Positions 1 to 9,711 are shown, counted from the stretch's first letter. The stretch: 64,000 nucleotides of DNA from Marinitoga litoralis (GCF_016908145.1 NZ_JAFBDI010000003.1:1-64000), one strand, 5' to 3'. Made by a program: numbers and translations. The notes: generated by a model from the letters alone, not told the origin.

Positions 1-1
1 T

Positions 2-76
2 CTTTTTTTAAATAAAAAGAGAAAGAAGGTTTGTTACGAAAAACTAAGAAAAAACGAGATTCAGGAGGCTAATTAA
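2..76 (+). CDS. possible 3' end of an upstream gene (partial)
   Basis: One frame stays open from the window edge to a TAA at 74-76 and encodes 24 residues rich in Lys and Arg; the other two forward frames stop almost at once. This fits the tail of a gene lying upstream of gnd, but the piece is too short to identify and could be chance in such A+T-rich DNA. The gnd Shine-Dalgarno follows about 15 bases later. Confidence 0.3.
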   Translation, partial: LFLNKKRKKVCYEKLRKNEIQEAN

Positions 77-102
77 GAATATTTCTTTGAAGAGGTGATA
101 GT

Positions 103-1080
103 ATGAAATTAGGTATTATAGGTTTAGGAAGAATGGGAATGAATATGGCTAAAAGATTATTGCAAGGTAATCATGAAGTAGTTGTATATAATAGGACAAA
201 AGAAAAAGTAGAGGAAATGCAAAAGGAAGGAGCTATAGGTTCTTATTCTTTAGAAGAATTTGTAGAAAAGTTAGATTCTCCAAGAATTATTTGGTTGATG
301 TTGCCTGCAGGCGAAGTAACGGATAAAAATATAGAAGCTTTGATACCTTTATTAAATAAAGGAGATATTATAATTGATGGTGCTAATACATATTATAAGG
401 ATGATTTAAAAAGAGCAGAAAAATTAAGAGAGTATGGTATTCATTATATAGATGCTGGAGTATCAGGCGGTATTTGGGGATTAAAAGAAGGATATTGTAC
501 AATGGTTGGTGGAGAAAAAGAAGTATTTGAATATATAGAACCTATTTTAAAAACATTGGCACCAAAAGATGGTTATTTATACTGTGGTCCTACAGGAGCA
601 GGTCATTTTGTTAAAATGGTGCATAATGGAATTGAATATGGATTAATGGAGGCATATGGGGAAGGTTTTGAATTATTAAAGGCTTCAAAATATGGCGAAA
701 ATTTGGATTTATCAAAGGTAGCCCATTTATGGAACCAAGGAAGCGTTATAAGATCATGGTTACTTGAATTATTAGAAAATGCATTTAAAGAAGATAATAA
801 TTTAGATGAAATACAAGGATATGTAGAAGATTCTGGTGAAGCAAGATGGACGGTTTTAGAGGCAGTAGAATCAGGTGTTTCTGTTCCAATTATTTCTAAT
901 TCTTTGTTTAAAAGATTCCAATCAAGACAAAAAGATGTATTTTCAGATAAAGTGGTAGCAGCTCTTAGAAGGGAATTTGGAGGACATGCAGTATATAAAA
1001 AATCTGATGAGATAAAAAAGAATATAGCTGGAGCTGGTAAAGTACAAGCTGCGAATCCTGATGAAAAATTTAGAAGGTGA
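103..1080 (+). CDS. gnd: 6-phosphogluconate dehydrogenase, decarboxylating, short (YqeC/GndA-like) form
   Basis: Oxidises and decarboxylates 6-phosphogluconate to ribulose 5-phosphate in the cytosol, the third step of the oxidative pentose phosphate pathway. The 325-residue protein begins with a Rossmann motif GLGRMG (residues 7-12) and an NRT after the second strand (30-32), typical of the cofactor-binding loop. The substrate motif SGG follows at 121-123, and the catalytic region has K171, H174 and N175. It is shorter than the roughly 470-residue E. coli enzyme and matches the short YqeC-type subfamily. It is first of three pathway genes; the zwf start lies 4 bases after its stop. A good Shine-Dalgarno (GAGGTGAT) precedes the ATG. 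Cofactor preference cannot be settled by eye. Confidence 0.93.
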   Translation: MKLGIIGLGRMGMNMAKRLLQGNHEVVVYNRTKEKVEEMQKEGAIGSYSLEEFVEKLDSPRIIWLMLPAGEVTDKNIEALIPLLNKGDIIIDGANTYYKDDLKRAEKLREYGIHYIDAGVSGGIWGLKEGYCTMVGGEKEVFEYIEPILKTLAPKDGYLYCGPTGAGHFVKMVHNGIEYGLMEAYGEGFELLKASKYGENLDLSKVAHLWNQGSVIRSWLLELLENAFKEDNNLDEIQGYVEDSGEARWTVLEAVESGVSVPIISNSLFKRFQSRQKDVFSDKVVAALRREFGGHAVYKKSDEIKKNIAGAGKVQAANPDEKFRR

Positions 1081-1084
1081 TTAT

Positions 1085-2599
1085 ATGGGGTTTGTAGAAA
1101 ATAAAATTAGTTCAGTAATAGAGCTTTGTGAAGATCCAACCCCAGATCCTGCTGGTATTATTATATTTGGAGCATCAGGAGATTTGAGTTTTAGAAAACT
1201 AATACCTTCAATATTTAAATTATTTAAAAATAGGAAATTAATTAATTTTTATATATTAGGTGTTGGCAGATCAAATCTTTCTGATAAAGACTTTAGAGAA
1301 AGAATTTTAGAAACTCTAAATTTTGATAGAGATTTAGTTAAAAAGTTTATTGATCATGTTTATTTTTTATCAGGAAATTATGATGACGATAATTTATATA
1401 TTAATTTAAAAGAAAAAATAAATATATTGAATAAAAAACATAATGCAAAAAATAATAGGCTATTTTATTTTGCGACTCCACCAAATGTATATTTGCCAAT
1501 AATTAATCATTTAGGTAAATTTAAGTTGAATGAAGAGAATGGTAATTTTGCTAGAATGATTATAGAAAAACCATTTGGTAATAATTTAGAAAGTGCAAAA
1601 AAACTAGATTATGAGTTACATAAGTATTTAAATGAAAAACAAATATATAGAATAGATCATTATCTAGGTAAAGAAACTGTGCAAAATATATTAATGATGA
1701 GATTTGCTAATATAGTTTTTGAGCCTATATGGAATTATAAATATATAGATCATGTTCAAATTACTGTATCAGAAGATTTAGGAGTAGAAAATAGAATAGG
1801 CTATTTTGAAAATACAGGATTATTAAGAGATATGTTTCAAAATCATATTTTGCAATTATTAACGTTAATAGCAATTGAACCTCCTGCATCACTTGAAGCT
1901 AACATGATACATGATGAAAAGATTAAAGTTTTAAAATCAATAAGGCCATTTGAATACGATACTTTGGATGAATATGTTATAAGGGGTCAATATACTGATG
2001 GTTATATTAATGGGGAATTAAAAAAATCATATATGGAAGAAGTTGGAAAAAATACCAATACAGAAACATTTGTAGCAGTAAAAATGTTTATTGATAATTG
2101 GAGATGGAGTGGGGTCCCTTTTTATATAAGAAGTGGGAAACGATTGAAGAAAAAATTATCAGAAGTATCTATTGTCTTTAAAAATGTTCCACATTCAATA
2201 TTCTCAGATTTTTATCCTGTAAAAATAGAACCTAATTCATTAGTAATTAGAATTCAACCCGATGAAGGATTTAAATTAATTTTACAAGCAAAACAGCCTG
2301 GTTCTAAAATGTGTATTAATACTTTGAATATGGAATTTAAATATAGAAATTTCTTTGATTATGAACCTCAAGATGCATATGAAAGACTTATTTTAGATGC
2401 ACTATTAGGCGATCAAACATTATATGTAAGAAACGATGTTATGGAAGAATCTTGGAAATTAGTAACGCCTATTTTACAAAGATGGGAAAATGAAAAAAGC
2501 GATTTGTATTATTATCCTTCTGGGAGTTGGGGACCAAAAGAATCATATAGATTAATAGAGAAGGACGGTAGAAGGTGGAGAGATTATGAGAATATTTGA
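1085..2599 (+). CDS. zwf: glucose-6-phosphate 1-dehydrogenase
   Basis: Oxidises glucose 6-phosphate to 6-phosphogluconolactone, giving NAD(P)H. The 504-residue protein has the N-terminal nucleotide motif GASGDLS (29-35), the conserved EKPFG (161-165) and the active-site motif RIDHYLGKE (189-197), all diagnostic of the family. Length is normal. The ORF is open further upstream inside gnd, but the ATG at 1085 has a well-placed AAGGTGA that overlaps the gnd stop, so I take that start. It overlaps pgl by 14 bases, so the three genes are almost certainly co-transcribed and translationally coupled. Confidence 0.95.
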   Translation: MGFVENKISSVIELCEDPTPDPAGIIIFGASGDLSFRKLIPSIFKLFKNRKLINFYILGVGRSNLSDKDFRERILETLNFDRDLVKKFIDHVYFLSGNYDDDNLYINLKEKINILNKKHNAKNNRLFYFATPPNVYLPIINHLGKFKLNEENGNFARMIIEKPFGNNLESAKKLDYELHKYLNEKQIYRIDHYLGKETVQNILMMRFANIVFEPIWNYKYIDHVQITVSEDLGVENRIGYFENTGLLRDMFQNHILQLLTLIAIEPPASLEANMIHDEKIKVLKSIRPFEYDTLDEYVIRGQYTDGYINGELKKSYMEEVGKNTNTETFVAVKMFIDNWRWSGVPFYIRSGKRLKKKLSEVSIVFKNVPHSIFSDFYPVKIEPNSLVIRIQPDEGFKLILQAKQPGSKMCINTLNMEFKYRNFFDYEPQDAYERLILDALLGDQTLYVRNDVMEESWKLVTPILQRWENEKSDLYYYPSGSWGPKESYRLIEKDGRRWRDYENI

Positions 2600-3272
2600 A
2601 TATGAAAATATTAATGAGATGAGTTTTAATGCTGCCAAAACAATAGTGAATTTTTATGATTATTATATAAAAAAACAAGGGTATTTCACTCTAGTTTTAG
2701 CTGGGGGAAATACCCCTAAATTATTATATGAAATGTTAAGTGTCCAAAGTAATATTAATTGGAAAAAGGTATATTTATTTTTAGGAGATGAAAGATATGT
2801 ACCTTTGGATAATGAATTTAGTAATTATAAAATGATAAAAAATAATTTAATATCCAAAATAGATATTCCAAAAGAAAATGTATTTTATATAAATACTGAT
2901 ATTTCTGATATTGAAAATTGTTCAAAAGAGTATGAAGAAAGAATAAAAACTTTTTTTGATAAAAAAGAAGTTGCTTTTGATTTAATACTATTAGGTATGG
3001 GAGAAGATGGTCACACAGCATCGATTTTTCCAGACACGGAAGTTTCAAATGAAAAATATGTCGATTTTATATATCCGGAAAATGCTAATCCAAAATTACC
3101 AAGAATAACTTTAACCTATAAAGCGATTAATAATAGTAAAAATGTTGTTTTTTTAATTTCTGGTGAAAAGAAAATTAATATTTTAAAAGAAGTATTAAAG
3201 GGAGAAAAAAAATATCCTGTTTCAAAAATATCTCCAAAAGAAAATTTACTATTTTTTGTTTCAAAAAATTAA
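2586..3272 (+). CDS. pgl: 6-phosphogluconolactonase
   Basis: Hydrolyses 6-phosphogluconolactone to 6-phosphogluconate, linking Zwf and Gnd. The 228-residue protein belongs to the glucosamine-6-phosphate isomerase/6PGL fold: it shows LAGGNTPK near residue 40, GDERYVPL and GMGEDGHTASIFP, the last holding the catalytic His of 6PGL. It starts within the last 14 bases of zwf with a GAAGGTGGAG ribosome site inside the zwf coding sequence. The operon order gnd-zwf-pgl gives the complete oxidative branch. No rho-independent terminator follows; reading into the lipoprotein gene is possible. Confidence 0.93.
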   Translation: MRIFEYENINEMSFNAAKTIVNFYDYYIKKQGYFTLVLAGGNTPKLLYEMLSVQSNINWKKVYLFLGDERYVPLDNEFSNYKMIKNNLISKIDIPKENVFYINTDISDIENCSKEYEERIKTFFDKKEVAFDLILLGMGEDGHTASIFPDTEVSNEKYVDFIYPENANPKLPRITLTYKAINNSKNVVFLISGEKKINILKEVLKGEKKYPVSKISPKENLLFFVSKN

Positions 3273-3280
3273 GAAAATCC

Positions 3281-3328
3281 TCACCTCATGTAGAAATATA
3301 ATTTGAGAAGAATTTATAAATGAGGTGA
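3281..3328 (+). promoter_or_regulatory. inverted repeat able to sequester the ribosome binding site of the lipoprotein gene
   Basis: TCACCTCAT (3281-3289) is perfectly complementary to ATGAGGTGA (3320-3328). The right arm contains the AGGTGA Shine-Dalgarno of the gene starting at 3336, so pairing would hide it. A TATAAT-like box sits inside the 30-base loop (3297-3302), with no clear -35. If transcription started from that box, the left arm would be absent and the site free; if RNA came by read-through from pgl, the hairpin could form. The pairing is seen; the regulatory role is inferred. Confidence 0.45.
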
Positions 3329-3335
3329 TAAAAAT

Positions 3336-6300
3336 ATGGATAGAAAAATATATAAAAAGGTATCTTATAAATTATTATTTATATTAATAATTGTATTATT
3401 TCAATCGTGCATTTTTAACTTAAAACCACCAAAACCAATATTAAAATATCCAGAAAATTTAAACAACCTTCCACTCCCAGTAGAGCTCTACTGGGAGTTA
3501 GAAAATGATGTTAAATTAAAAGATATAACTTATATAGTTAAATATGGAACTAATAAATATATATTAGATAAAGAAATTAAAACATCAAAAAATTATATAA
3601 AAATTGAAAATTTATTACCTGAAACCACTTATTATTTACAAATAATAAGTGTTAAAGGTAATCAAACGAATGAGTCAGAAATATATGAATTTAAAACTAC
3701 AGATATACCAAAAGTTGTTTTTGAAAATAATGAATCTTTGATATATAAAAAAGATATATTATTAAGTTGGAATGCTATAGACCAAGATGGTATAAAAAAA
3801 TATGAATTATATATGTCAAAATCAAATGATTTTAATGAATCAGAGTTTTTGTATGAAGGTCCGAATAATAGTTATCCTATAAAAGATTTGAAAATAGGTG
3901 AAACATATTATTTTAAAGTAATCGCTTATGATAAATTTGATATGACTGGAGAAAAGACAATCAAAATAACTGTAGGAGATTTTAAATTTTATAATTTTCA
4001 ACCTTCTAATATGGCAAAAAGTGTACCTCTAAATAATGTAAAATTATCTTTTGACTATAGTGGTGAATCAAATAGTTTTACTTTAATATTTTCACCAAAT
4101 AAAGATCTTTCTGATGACTCAAATAATTATGTTAAGGAAAAAATATCAAATAGAGAATATCTCTTAAAGCCTTTACCTGCTGGCACTACATTTTATTGGA
4201 AAATCATTGATGATATAAATGATATTGAAAGTCCTGTACAGACTTTTACTACCTCGTATATACCAGAAATAAAAATCACATATCCAATAAAAAATAAAGA
4301 AACAGAAAATTATCCAGTTGGAATATCTAGAGATCCCAAAATAACCTGGGAATCTACAGATATAGATAATGATGAATTAACATTTTATATAAAACTAAAA
4401 GAAGTAAATGAAAATGATGATCCAATTTTAGTAAATTTTTCTAGAGATTTATTAGTTGATGATTCAACTAAAAATACATATTATAATGTAAATGGCTTGG
4501 GAAAGGGTAAATTTTATGCTTTAAAAATAATAGCAAATGATGGAAAGGGTAATGAAGATTTTGATATAGTTAAGTTTAAAACTAATATTGAGCCTGAAAA
4601 ACCAAATAATCTATCTCCAAAAAATTTAATAGATATTCCAACACAAATAGCAACGTTAACTTGGAAATGTTATGATCCAGATAATGAATTAAAATTTAAA
4701 GTATATTTAGGTGAATCTAAAAGTGAATTAAGTTTAAAAGGTGAAACATCAAATTATTATTATGAAATAAAAGATTTAAAATATGGAACAGAATATTTTT
4801 GGCAAATAGAAGCTATTGATACAAATAATGCAACATCTATAAGTGATATTGCAACGTTTATGACAAATAAAAAACCAATTTTAAATAATATAAATCCTAC
4901 AATTAATGCAACTAATATATCTTTAAAAACTAAATTAGAATGGGATTTTGTAGATAACAATACATCATATTATAAATTATATTTTTCAAAGTATAACGAA
5001 CCATTATCATTAATAGCGACATTAACAGAAAATAAGTATGAGATAGATACTTTACCAGAAACAAAATATCAATGGGAAGTCATTGCTTTTGATACATATA
5101 ACGCTTCAGGTACATCTGGAATAAATTATTTTGAAACAACAAATAGACCAAGTGTGGAATTATTATCTCCTGATGGTTCTAATGTTTCATTAAAGCCTGT
5201 TTTTAGTTGGAAAGGTACAGATTCAGATAATGATGATTTGAATTACAAGTTCTATTTATATTTATCAAATGAATTAATTGATGAAATTTCAACTCAGTCT
5301 ACTACAATTAATTATTCTGATTTCTTGAAAACTGATAATGAATATTCTTGGAAGGTAGTAGTTGAAGATAGTAATTTTGCAACAAATGTATCTGAATTAT
5401 TATCGTTTAAAACAACTCAAGAACCAACAATTACATTAATATATCCATTATCAGAAGAAAATTTGGGAGCAAACATTAATTTAACCTGGGAAGCTACGGA
5501 TATAGATAATGATGAAATATATTATGAAATATATTTAAACGATACAAAAATTGCTACATCATCATCAAAAGAATATTCATTGGATAATTTGTCGCCAAGT
5601 ACATTATATACATGGAAAGTTATTGCATTTGATTCGAATTTAGCTTCAAATACATCTATTGAAGCAACATTTATGACTGCAAATTCATTACTGAATAAAC
5701 CTAATATAACAAATATATATGGATATGATGAAAGTGGAAACTTGACTAAAGAATATACTTTAAATGAAAAGAAATATCCTAATATATTTAAGATTATTTG
5801 GAAATCATCAAATGAAGCGGTTTATTATGATGTTTATAAAATTAAAAATGATGTAGAGAGCGTTATAGCTACTAATGTAATTAATAATAGTACTATAGTA
5901 AATATACCAGATGGAGGTAGTATTAAATTATATGTAAAAGCGTTTGATAATAACGGTTTTTGTTTAAATGGGGATGAAATAACCTTAAATATTAACCAAC
6001 CTCCTGTATTATTAGATTACTCTCCTAGAGATAATGAAACTAATATATCATTATATCCTACAATTATTTGGAAAGCTGAAGATTATGATTCACAAACATT
6101 TACTATTAGAGTATTTTTCGGAAAAAATGAAGATGAATTAGAAGAAGAATATATTCCAAATGCTCAATCTGAAGGAGAATATACTATAAAAACAGAACTT
6201 CAACCTGGCCAAAAATATTATTGGAAACTAAAATTAGAAGACGAAGTTGGTGGTATAACTGAAACAGATTTTAGAGAATTCACAACTACTCATAGACCAG

Positions 6301-8420
6301 AAATTAATTCAATAAATTTATCGGATAATGCAACGAATGTAAAATTAAATTTCAAGTTAAATTGGGAAGGATATGATGAGGATAGTGACAATTTATCTTA
6401 TACTATAAAATTAAATGGAGATACTTTAAAAGACAACTTAGTAAATAACGAATATACTTTAAATTTAGAAGCCGATAATAATTATATATTAGAACTAATA
6501 GCAAAAGATGATAAAGACAGTCAAAACTCTACAATAATTAACTTTAGTACAACAAAACCTCCAATAATATTTAATATGAATGTAGACGATCCAAAACATT
6601 TTAAAAATGGAGATAAAATTTATTGGGAAGCATCTGACCCTAATGATGATGAATTATATTATGAAATATATATAGGAAATTCAGAAAATTCCTTAAGTAA
6701 AATAGCAACAACAGAAGAAAATTATTATCCTTTAAATAATTTAAGTGAAGGAGAAACATATTATTGGAAAATAATAGCATTTGATAGTAAAGGTGCTTTT
6801 GCTGAATCTGAGATTAAATCATTTAAAACCAATACATCGCCCGAATTTATTAATAATATATATCCAGAAAATAATTCAATAGGAATTGAAAAAAATATTA
6901 CATTAAGTTGGGAAGCAACCGATATAGAAAAAGATAAAATAAAATATGATATATATTTTGGAGAAAATAAAGATAATTTAATAATAAAAGCGGAAGATTA
7001 TGAAATTTCTTATTATAATTTATCTAACTTGGAAAATGGAAAAACTTATTATTGGAAAGTTATTGCAAAGGATGATTTTGGAGGAGAGAGCGAATCTAAA
7101 ATATTTTCTTTTACAACGAATCTATTGCCTACTATTTCAAAATTCAATTATGAATTATATAATGGTTTAGAATCTAAAGTTATTTGGAATGCTATTGATC
7201 CAGAAGGACATATTATTAAATTTGATTTATTAAAATCATTAGACGAAAGTAATTATAGTACAATATTATATAATACATCAGCTACAAATATATACTTAGA
7301 AAGACTTTCGCCAGCTACAAACTATTATTTAAAAATTAGAGCAATTGATGAAAAAAATGATTTTGCTGAATCAACAATAACATTTAAAACAGATAGTGTT
7401 GATACAAATATATTTACTATAGAAAGAGGAGATAATTCAAAAGAAAATAAAGTTATTGACCTTATTGAAAACGTTGATACAAATGAATTTGTTTTTGTTG
7501 AAAAAGAAGATTCTATATATTATTTGACAAAAATTGACAACACAGGCACAGAAACAACAATAAACTCATCAGCTACCATAAATTTTGAACCATATTTTAT
7601 TGAAAAATATAACTCTAATATATTGTTATTAGGTATTAGTGCTGGAAAAATTGTTTTTGATGAATACGGTTCCAATTTAACGCCAATAGTATCAACTCCA
7701 ACAAGTGTTGATAGTTCATTATTAAAAGACTATATTAAAATATCTGATAATGAATATATCCTTTTAGGAGAAGATGCTGGGAATAATTATATATGGAAAG
7801 TAAATATTTCAAATGGTTCAAAAGAATCTGAAAAATCCTTTGATGGTATGGATTTATATTCAATTATTAAGATTCGAGACGAAGATGATAAAGAAAAATA
7901 TATATTATCTGGTGAAAAAGACGGTGAAGGATATATAGTGAAAATTGATGAAAAATTTAATATAGAAGATGAGAAAACATTTAGCGATATTGATAGGGTA
8001 GCAAAATTAAAAAACATTGGAAATACATTTTTATCAATAGGATTTATAAATAATGATTTAGTTATTAAAGAATTTAGTTATAGACTTAATGAATTATATA
8101 AACCTGTATATGAAAATGATTATGATAATTCATTTGTTGATATAATTAGCACTGATAATGGATATTTAATAGTTTTGAACAATAATGACGGAGATATTGA
8201 AATTTTAGAATTAGATGAAAATATCAACTTAATAGAAAAGCATTACTTTGGAAGAGAAGAAGAGGATAAAGCTTTAGGAATGATAAAAACATCAGATAAT
8301 GGATATATTATTTTTGGTCAAACAAAATTTACTGATCAAACTAATGGAAATTCGTATATTATCAAAGTTGATTCTAAATTAAAGGGTTGGAGTACACCAG
8401 AAAAATGGAGGAAAAAATGA
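3336..8420 (+). CDS. giant surface lipoprotein with about 14 fibronectin type III-like modules
   Basis: A 1694-residue exported protein. The N terminus has basic residues, a hydrophobic core and a lipobox ending FQSC, so it is probably lipidated at Cys 25. About 14 successive modules of 90-105 residues follow, up to about residue 1360. Most contain a W-x-A/S-x-D near the start (for example WEATDIDNDE, twice), an ETYYWK-type strand towards the end, and finish with FxTxxxP: a cadherin/Fn3-like beta sandwich. The last 330 residues are different, with repeats of the DNGYxI type suggesting a beta-propeller-like domain. It overlaps the next gene by 4 bases (ATGA). Likely a long periplasmic or surface-exposed adhesin or structural rod; no enzymatic motif was recognised. 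It is not obviously related to the pel genes. Confidence 0.85.
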   Translation: MDRKIYKKVSYKLLFILIIVLFQSCIFNLKPPKPILKYPENLNNLPLPVELYWELENDVKLKDITYIVKYGTNKYILDKEIKTSKNYIKIENLLPETTYYLQIISVKGNQTNESEIYEFKTTDIPKVVFENNESLIYKKDILLSWNAIDQDGIKKYELYMSKSNDFNESEFLYEGPNNSYPIKDLKIGETYYFKVIAYDKFDMTGEKTIKITVGDFKFYNFQPSNMAKSVPLNNVKLSFDYSGESNSFTLIFSPNKDLSDDSNNYVKEKISNREYLLKPLPAGTTFYWKIIDDINDIESPVQTFTTSYIPEIKITYPIKNKETENYPVGISRDPKITWESTDIDNDELTFYIKLKEVNENDDPILVNFSRDLLVDDSTKNTYYNVNGLGKGKFYALKIIANDGKGNEDFDIVKFKTNIEPEKPNNLSPKNLIDIPTQIATLTWKCYDPDNELKFKVYLGESKSELSLKGETSNYYYEIKDLKYGTEYFWQIEAIDTNNATSISDIATFMTNKKPILNNINPTINATNISLKTKLEWDFVDNNTSYYKLYFSKYNEPLSLIATLTENKYEIDTLPETKYQWEVIAFDTYNASGTSGINYFETTNRPSVELLSPDGSNVSLKPVFSWKGTDSDNDDLNYKFYLYLSNELIDEISTQSTTINYSDFLKTDNEYSWKVVVEDSNFATNVSELLSFKTTQEPTITLIYPLSEENLGANINLTWEATDIDNDEIYYEIYLNDTKIATSSSKEYSLDNLSPSTLYTWKVIAFDSNLASNTSIEATFMTANSLLNKPNITNIYGYDESGNLTKEYTLNEKKYPNIFKIIWKSSNEAVYYDVYKIKNDVESVIATNVINNSTIVNIPDGGSIKLYVKAFDNNGFCLNGDEITLNINQPPVLLDYSPRDNETNISLYPTIIWKAEDYDSQTFTIRVFFGKNEDELEEEYIPNAQSEGEYTIKTELQPGQKYYWKLKLEDEVGGITETDFREFTTTHRPEINSINLSDNATNVKLNFKLNWEGYDEDSDNLSYTIKLNGDTLKDNLVNNEYTLNLEADNNYILELIAKDDKDSQNSTIINFSTTKPPIIFNMNVDDPKHFKNGDKIYWEASDPNDDELYYEIYIGNSENSLSKIATTEENYYPLNNLSEGETYYWKIIAFDSKGAFAESEIKSFKTNTSPEFINNIYPENNSIGIEKNITLSWEATDIEKDKIKYDIYFGENKDNLIIKAEDYEISYYNLSNLENGKTYYWKVIAKDDFGGESESKIFSFTTNLLPTISKFNYELYNGLESKVIWNAIDPEGHIIKFDLLKSLDESNYSTILYNTSATNIYLERLSPATNYYLKIRAIDEKNDFAESTITFKTDSVDTNIFTIERGDNSKENKVIDLIENVDTNEFVFVEKEDSIYYLTKIDNTGTETTINSSATINFEPYFIEKYNSNILLLGISAGKIVFDEYGSNLTPIVSTPTSVDSSLLKDYIKISDNEYILLGEDAGNNYIWKVNISNGSKESEKSFDGMDLYSIIKIRDEDDKEKYILSGEKDGEGYIVKIDEKFNIEDEKTFSDIDRVAKLKNIGNTFLSIGFINNDLVIKEFSYRLNELYKPVYENDYDNSFVDIISTDNGYLIVLNNNDGDIEILELDENINLIEKHYFGREEEDKALGMIKTSDNGYIIFGQTKFTDQTNGNSYIIKVDSKLKGWSTPEKWRKK
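3473..3498. repeat. 26-bp perfect palindrome inside the lipoprotein gene
   Basis: The 13 bases ACTCCCAGTAGAG are followed immediately by their exact reverse complement, with no spacer. This is far more G+C-rich than the surrounding sequence and lies about 140 bases into the gene. It codes within the first Fn3-like module. Chance is unlikely at this length; no T-tract follows, so it is not a standard terminator. Confidence 0.7.
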
Positions 8421-9652
8421 GAGGATATATAAAAAATTTAATTTTAATTATACTAATTTTCATTTCAGCAATTGTTTATGGTAAATTAAATAATATATTT
8501 ATCGCATATAGTTATTATAATAATGAACAATCTACTATGTTTTTAGGTTATGATTTAGATTTATTAAAAATAAAAATTGGAAGTCAATTGGACTTCCAAT
8601 TTTCTAGTGAATTATCTATTCCTTTTTATTATAGTAAATTTCTACTTGAACCATACTTTAATTTCTCATCATTTAAAAGTTTGGGAATAAAGTTAGGATA
8701 TGAAAATCTTTCCTTTAGATATAATTATAGCAAGAAATACGGTAACTTATTTGGATTTGATTTTGAAATTCCTATCATTAAAAAATTTGGAAAAAATTCT
8801 GTTTCAACTATAAAAAGTAAAGATAATATAAAAATTGTAGCAGGGGACGAATTATCAATTAAATTAATTGCAAAAACAAAAAACAGTAGGCCTGCAGAAA
8901 ATATTAATTTATTTTATAATATAAATGACTTAGATTTACTATATATAGGAAAAACAAATTCATATGGTGAATTGGAACTAAATATAGATTATATTACCAA
9001 ATCTGGAAGTTATATAATTAATATTTATGATAATAATAAAACTCTATTAAAAAAAATAAGATTAGAAGTAGTTCCATCATTACCTGATAGTATAAAATTT
9101 GATTTTGATAAGGAAATTATATATACTGATGAAGAAAATGTTATTAAAATAAAAAACTTAAAAGTATTTGATAGATATAATAATGAAATAATAAACCCTG
9201 ATATAAAATTTTTAGAATTTAAGTTTATAGGAAATGATATGGATATAAATTATACGTATTTAAATGATTCACTATTAGTAGAGTCTATTGAAAAAAGTGG
9301 TGTATATGAGATATATTATAAATCAGAAATAGATAATAAAATAATATCTGGAACAAAAAAAATAATTGTTGAAAACAATCCTAAAAATATTAAAGAAGTA
9401 AAAACAAATATAAAATACATAGGTAGTGATTTGGGATATGCAATTTTTAAAATAGAAATACCAAAAATTACTTTTTTTAATTACGAAGTTATAGAATCGA
9501 AAAAATTTTTTGTATATAGTAATAATCAAAAAATAGAACTAGAAAATAATATATTTAAAATACCATTAAATGAAATACCAGATAAATTTATAGTGGATGT
9601 ATATTATTATAACTATTTAAAGACTGTAACTATTGAGAATAAAACTTTTTAA
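8417..9652 (+). CDS. secreted beta-rich protein with Ig/Big-like domains, partner of the lipoprotein
   Basis: Unrecognised 411-residue protein. The start at 8417 is chosen because ATGGAGGAAAAA provides a ribosome site and the ATG overlaps the stop of the lipoprotein gene (ATGA); the frame is open further upstream. The N terminus is a signal peptide with a long hydrophobic core, cleaved probably around residue 24. Residues about 25-125 have alternating aromatic/hydrophobic strands like a small beta barrel or beta sheet; two or three Ig-like segments follow, with phrases such as GELELNIDYITKSG that resemble bacterial Ig/Invasin-type repeats. No Cys pairs or catalytic motifs were seen. Tight coupling suggests it acts with the lipoprotein at the cell surface or periplasm. 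Confidence 0.7.
   Translation: MRGYIKNLILIILIFISAIVYGKLNNIFIAYSYYNNEQSTMFLGYDLDLLKIKIGSQLDFQFSSELSIPFYYSKFLLEPYFNFSSFKSLGIKLGYENLSFRYNYSKKYGNLFGFDFEIPIIKKFGKNSVSTIKSKDNIKIVAGDELSIKLIAKTKNSRPAENINLFYNINDLDLLYIGKTNSYGELELNIDYITKSGSYIINIYDNNKTLLKKIRLEVVPSLPDSIKFDFDKEIIYTDEENVIKIKNLKVFDRYNNEIINPDIKFLEFKFIGNDMDINYTYLNDSLLVESIEKSGVYEIYYKSEIDNKIISGTKKIIVENNPKNIKEVKTNIKYIGSDLGYAIFKIEIPKITFFNYEVIESKKFFVYSNNQKIELENNIFKIPLNEIPDKFIVDVYYYNYLKTVTIENKTF
8573..8603. repeat. perfect 13-bp inverted repeat inside a coding region
   Basis: AAAATTGGAAGTC (8573-8585) and its exact complement (8591-8603) flank a 5-base loop AATTG. It lies about 155 bases into the 411-residue protein gene. The arm ends in TTTT and could act as a weak intragenic terminator or simply be a hairpin-templated mutation; neither is proven. 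Confidence 0.6.
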
Positions 9653-9672
9653 TTATAAAAACGTCTAAATAG

Positions 9673-9701
9673 TTGAAAAAAGGATATAAATATGTTATAA
9701 T
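9673..9701 (+). promoter_or_regulatory. sigma-70-type promoter of ssrA
   Basis: TTGAAA (9673-9678) and TATAAT (9696-9701) are separated by exactly 17 bases and lie 10 bases upstream of the predicted 5' end of tmRNA. Near-consensus, as expected for an abundant stable RNA. Confidence 0.85.
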
Positions 9702-9711
9702 CATTAAGCTT

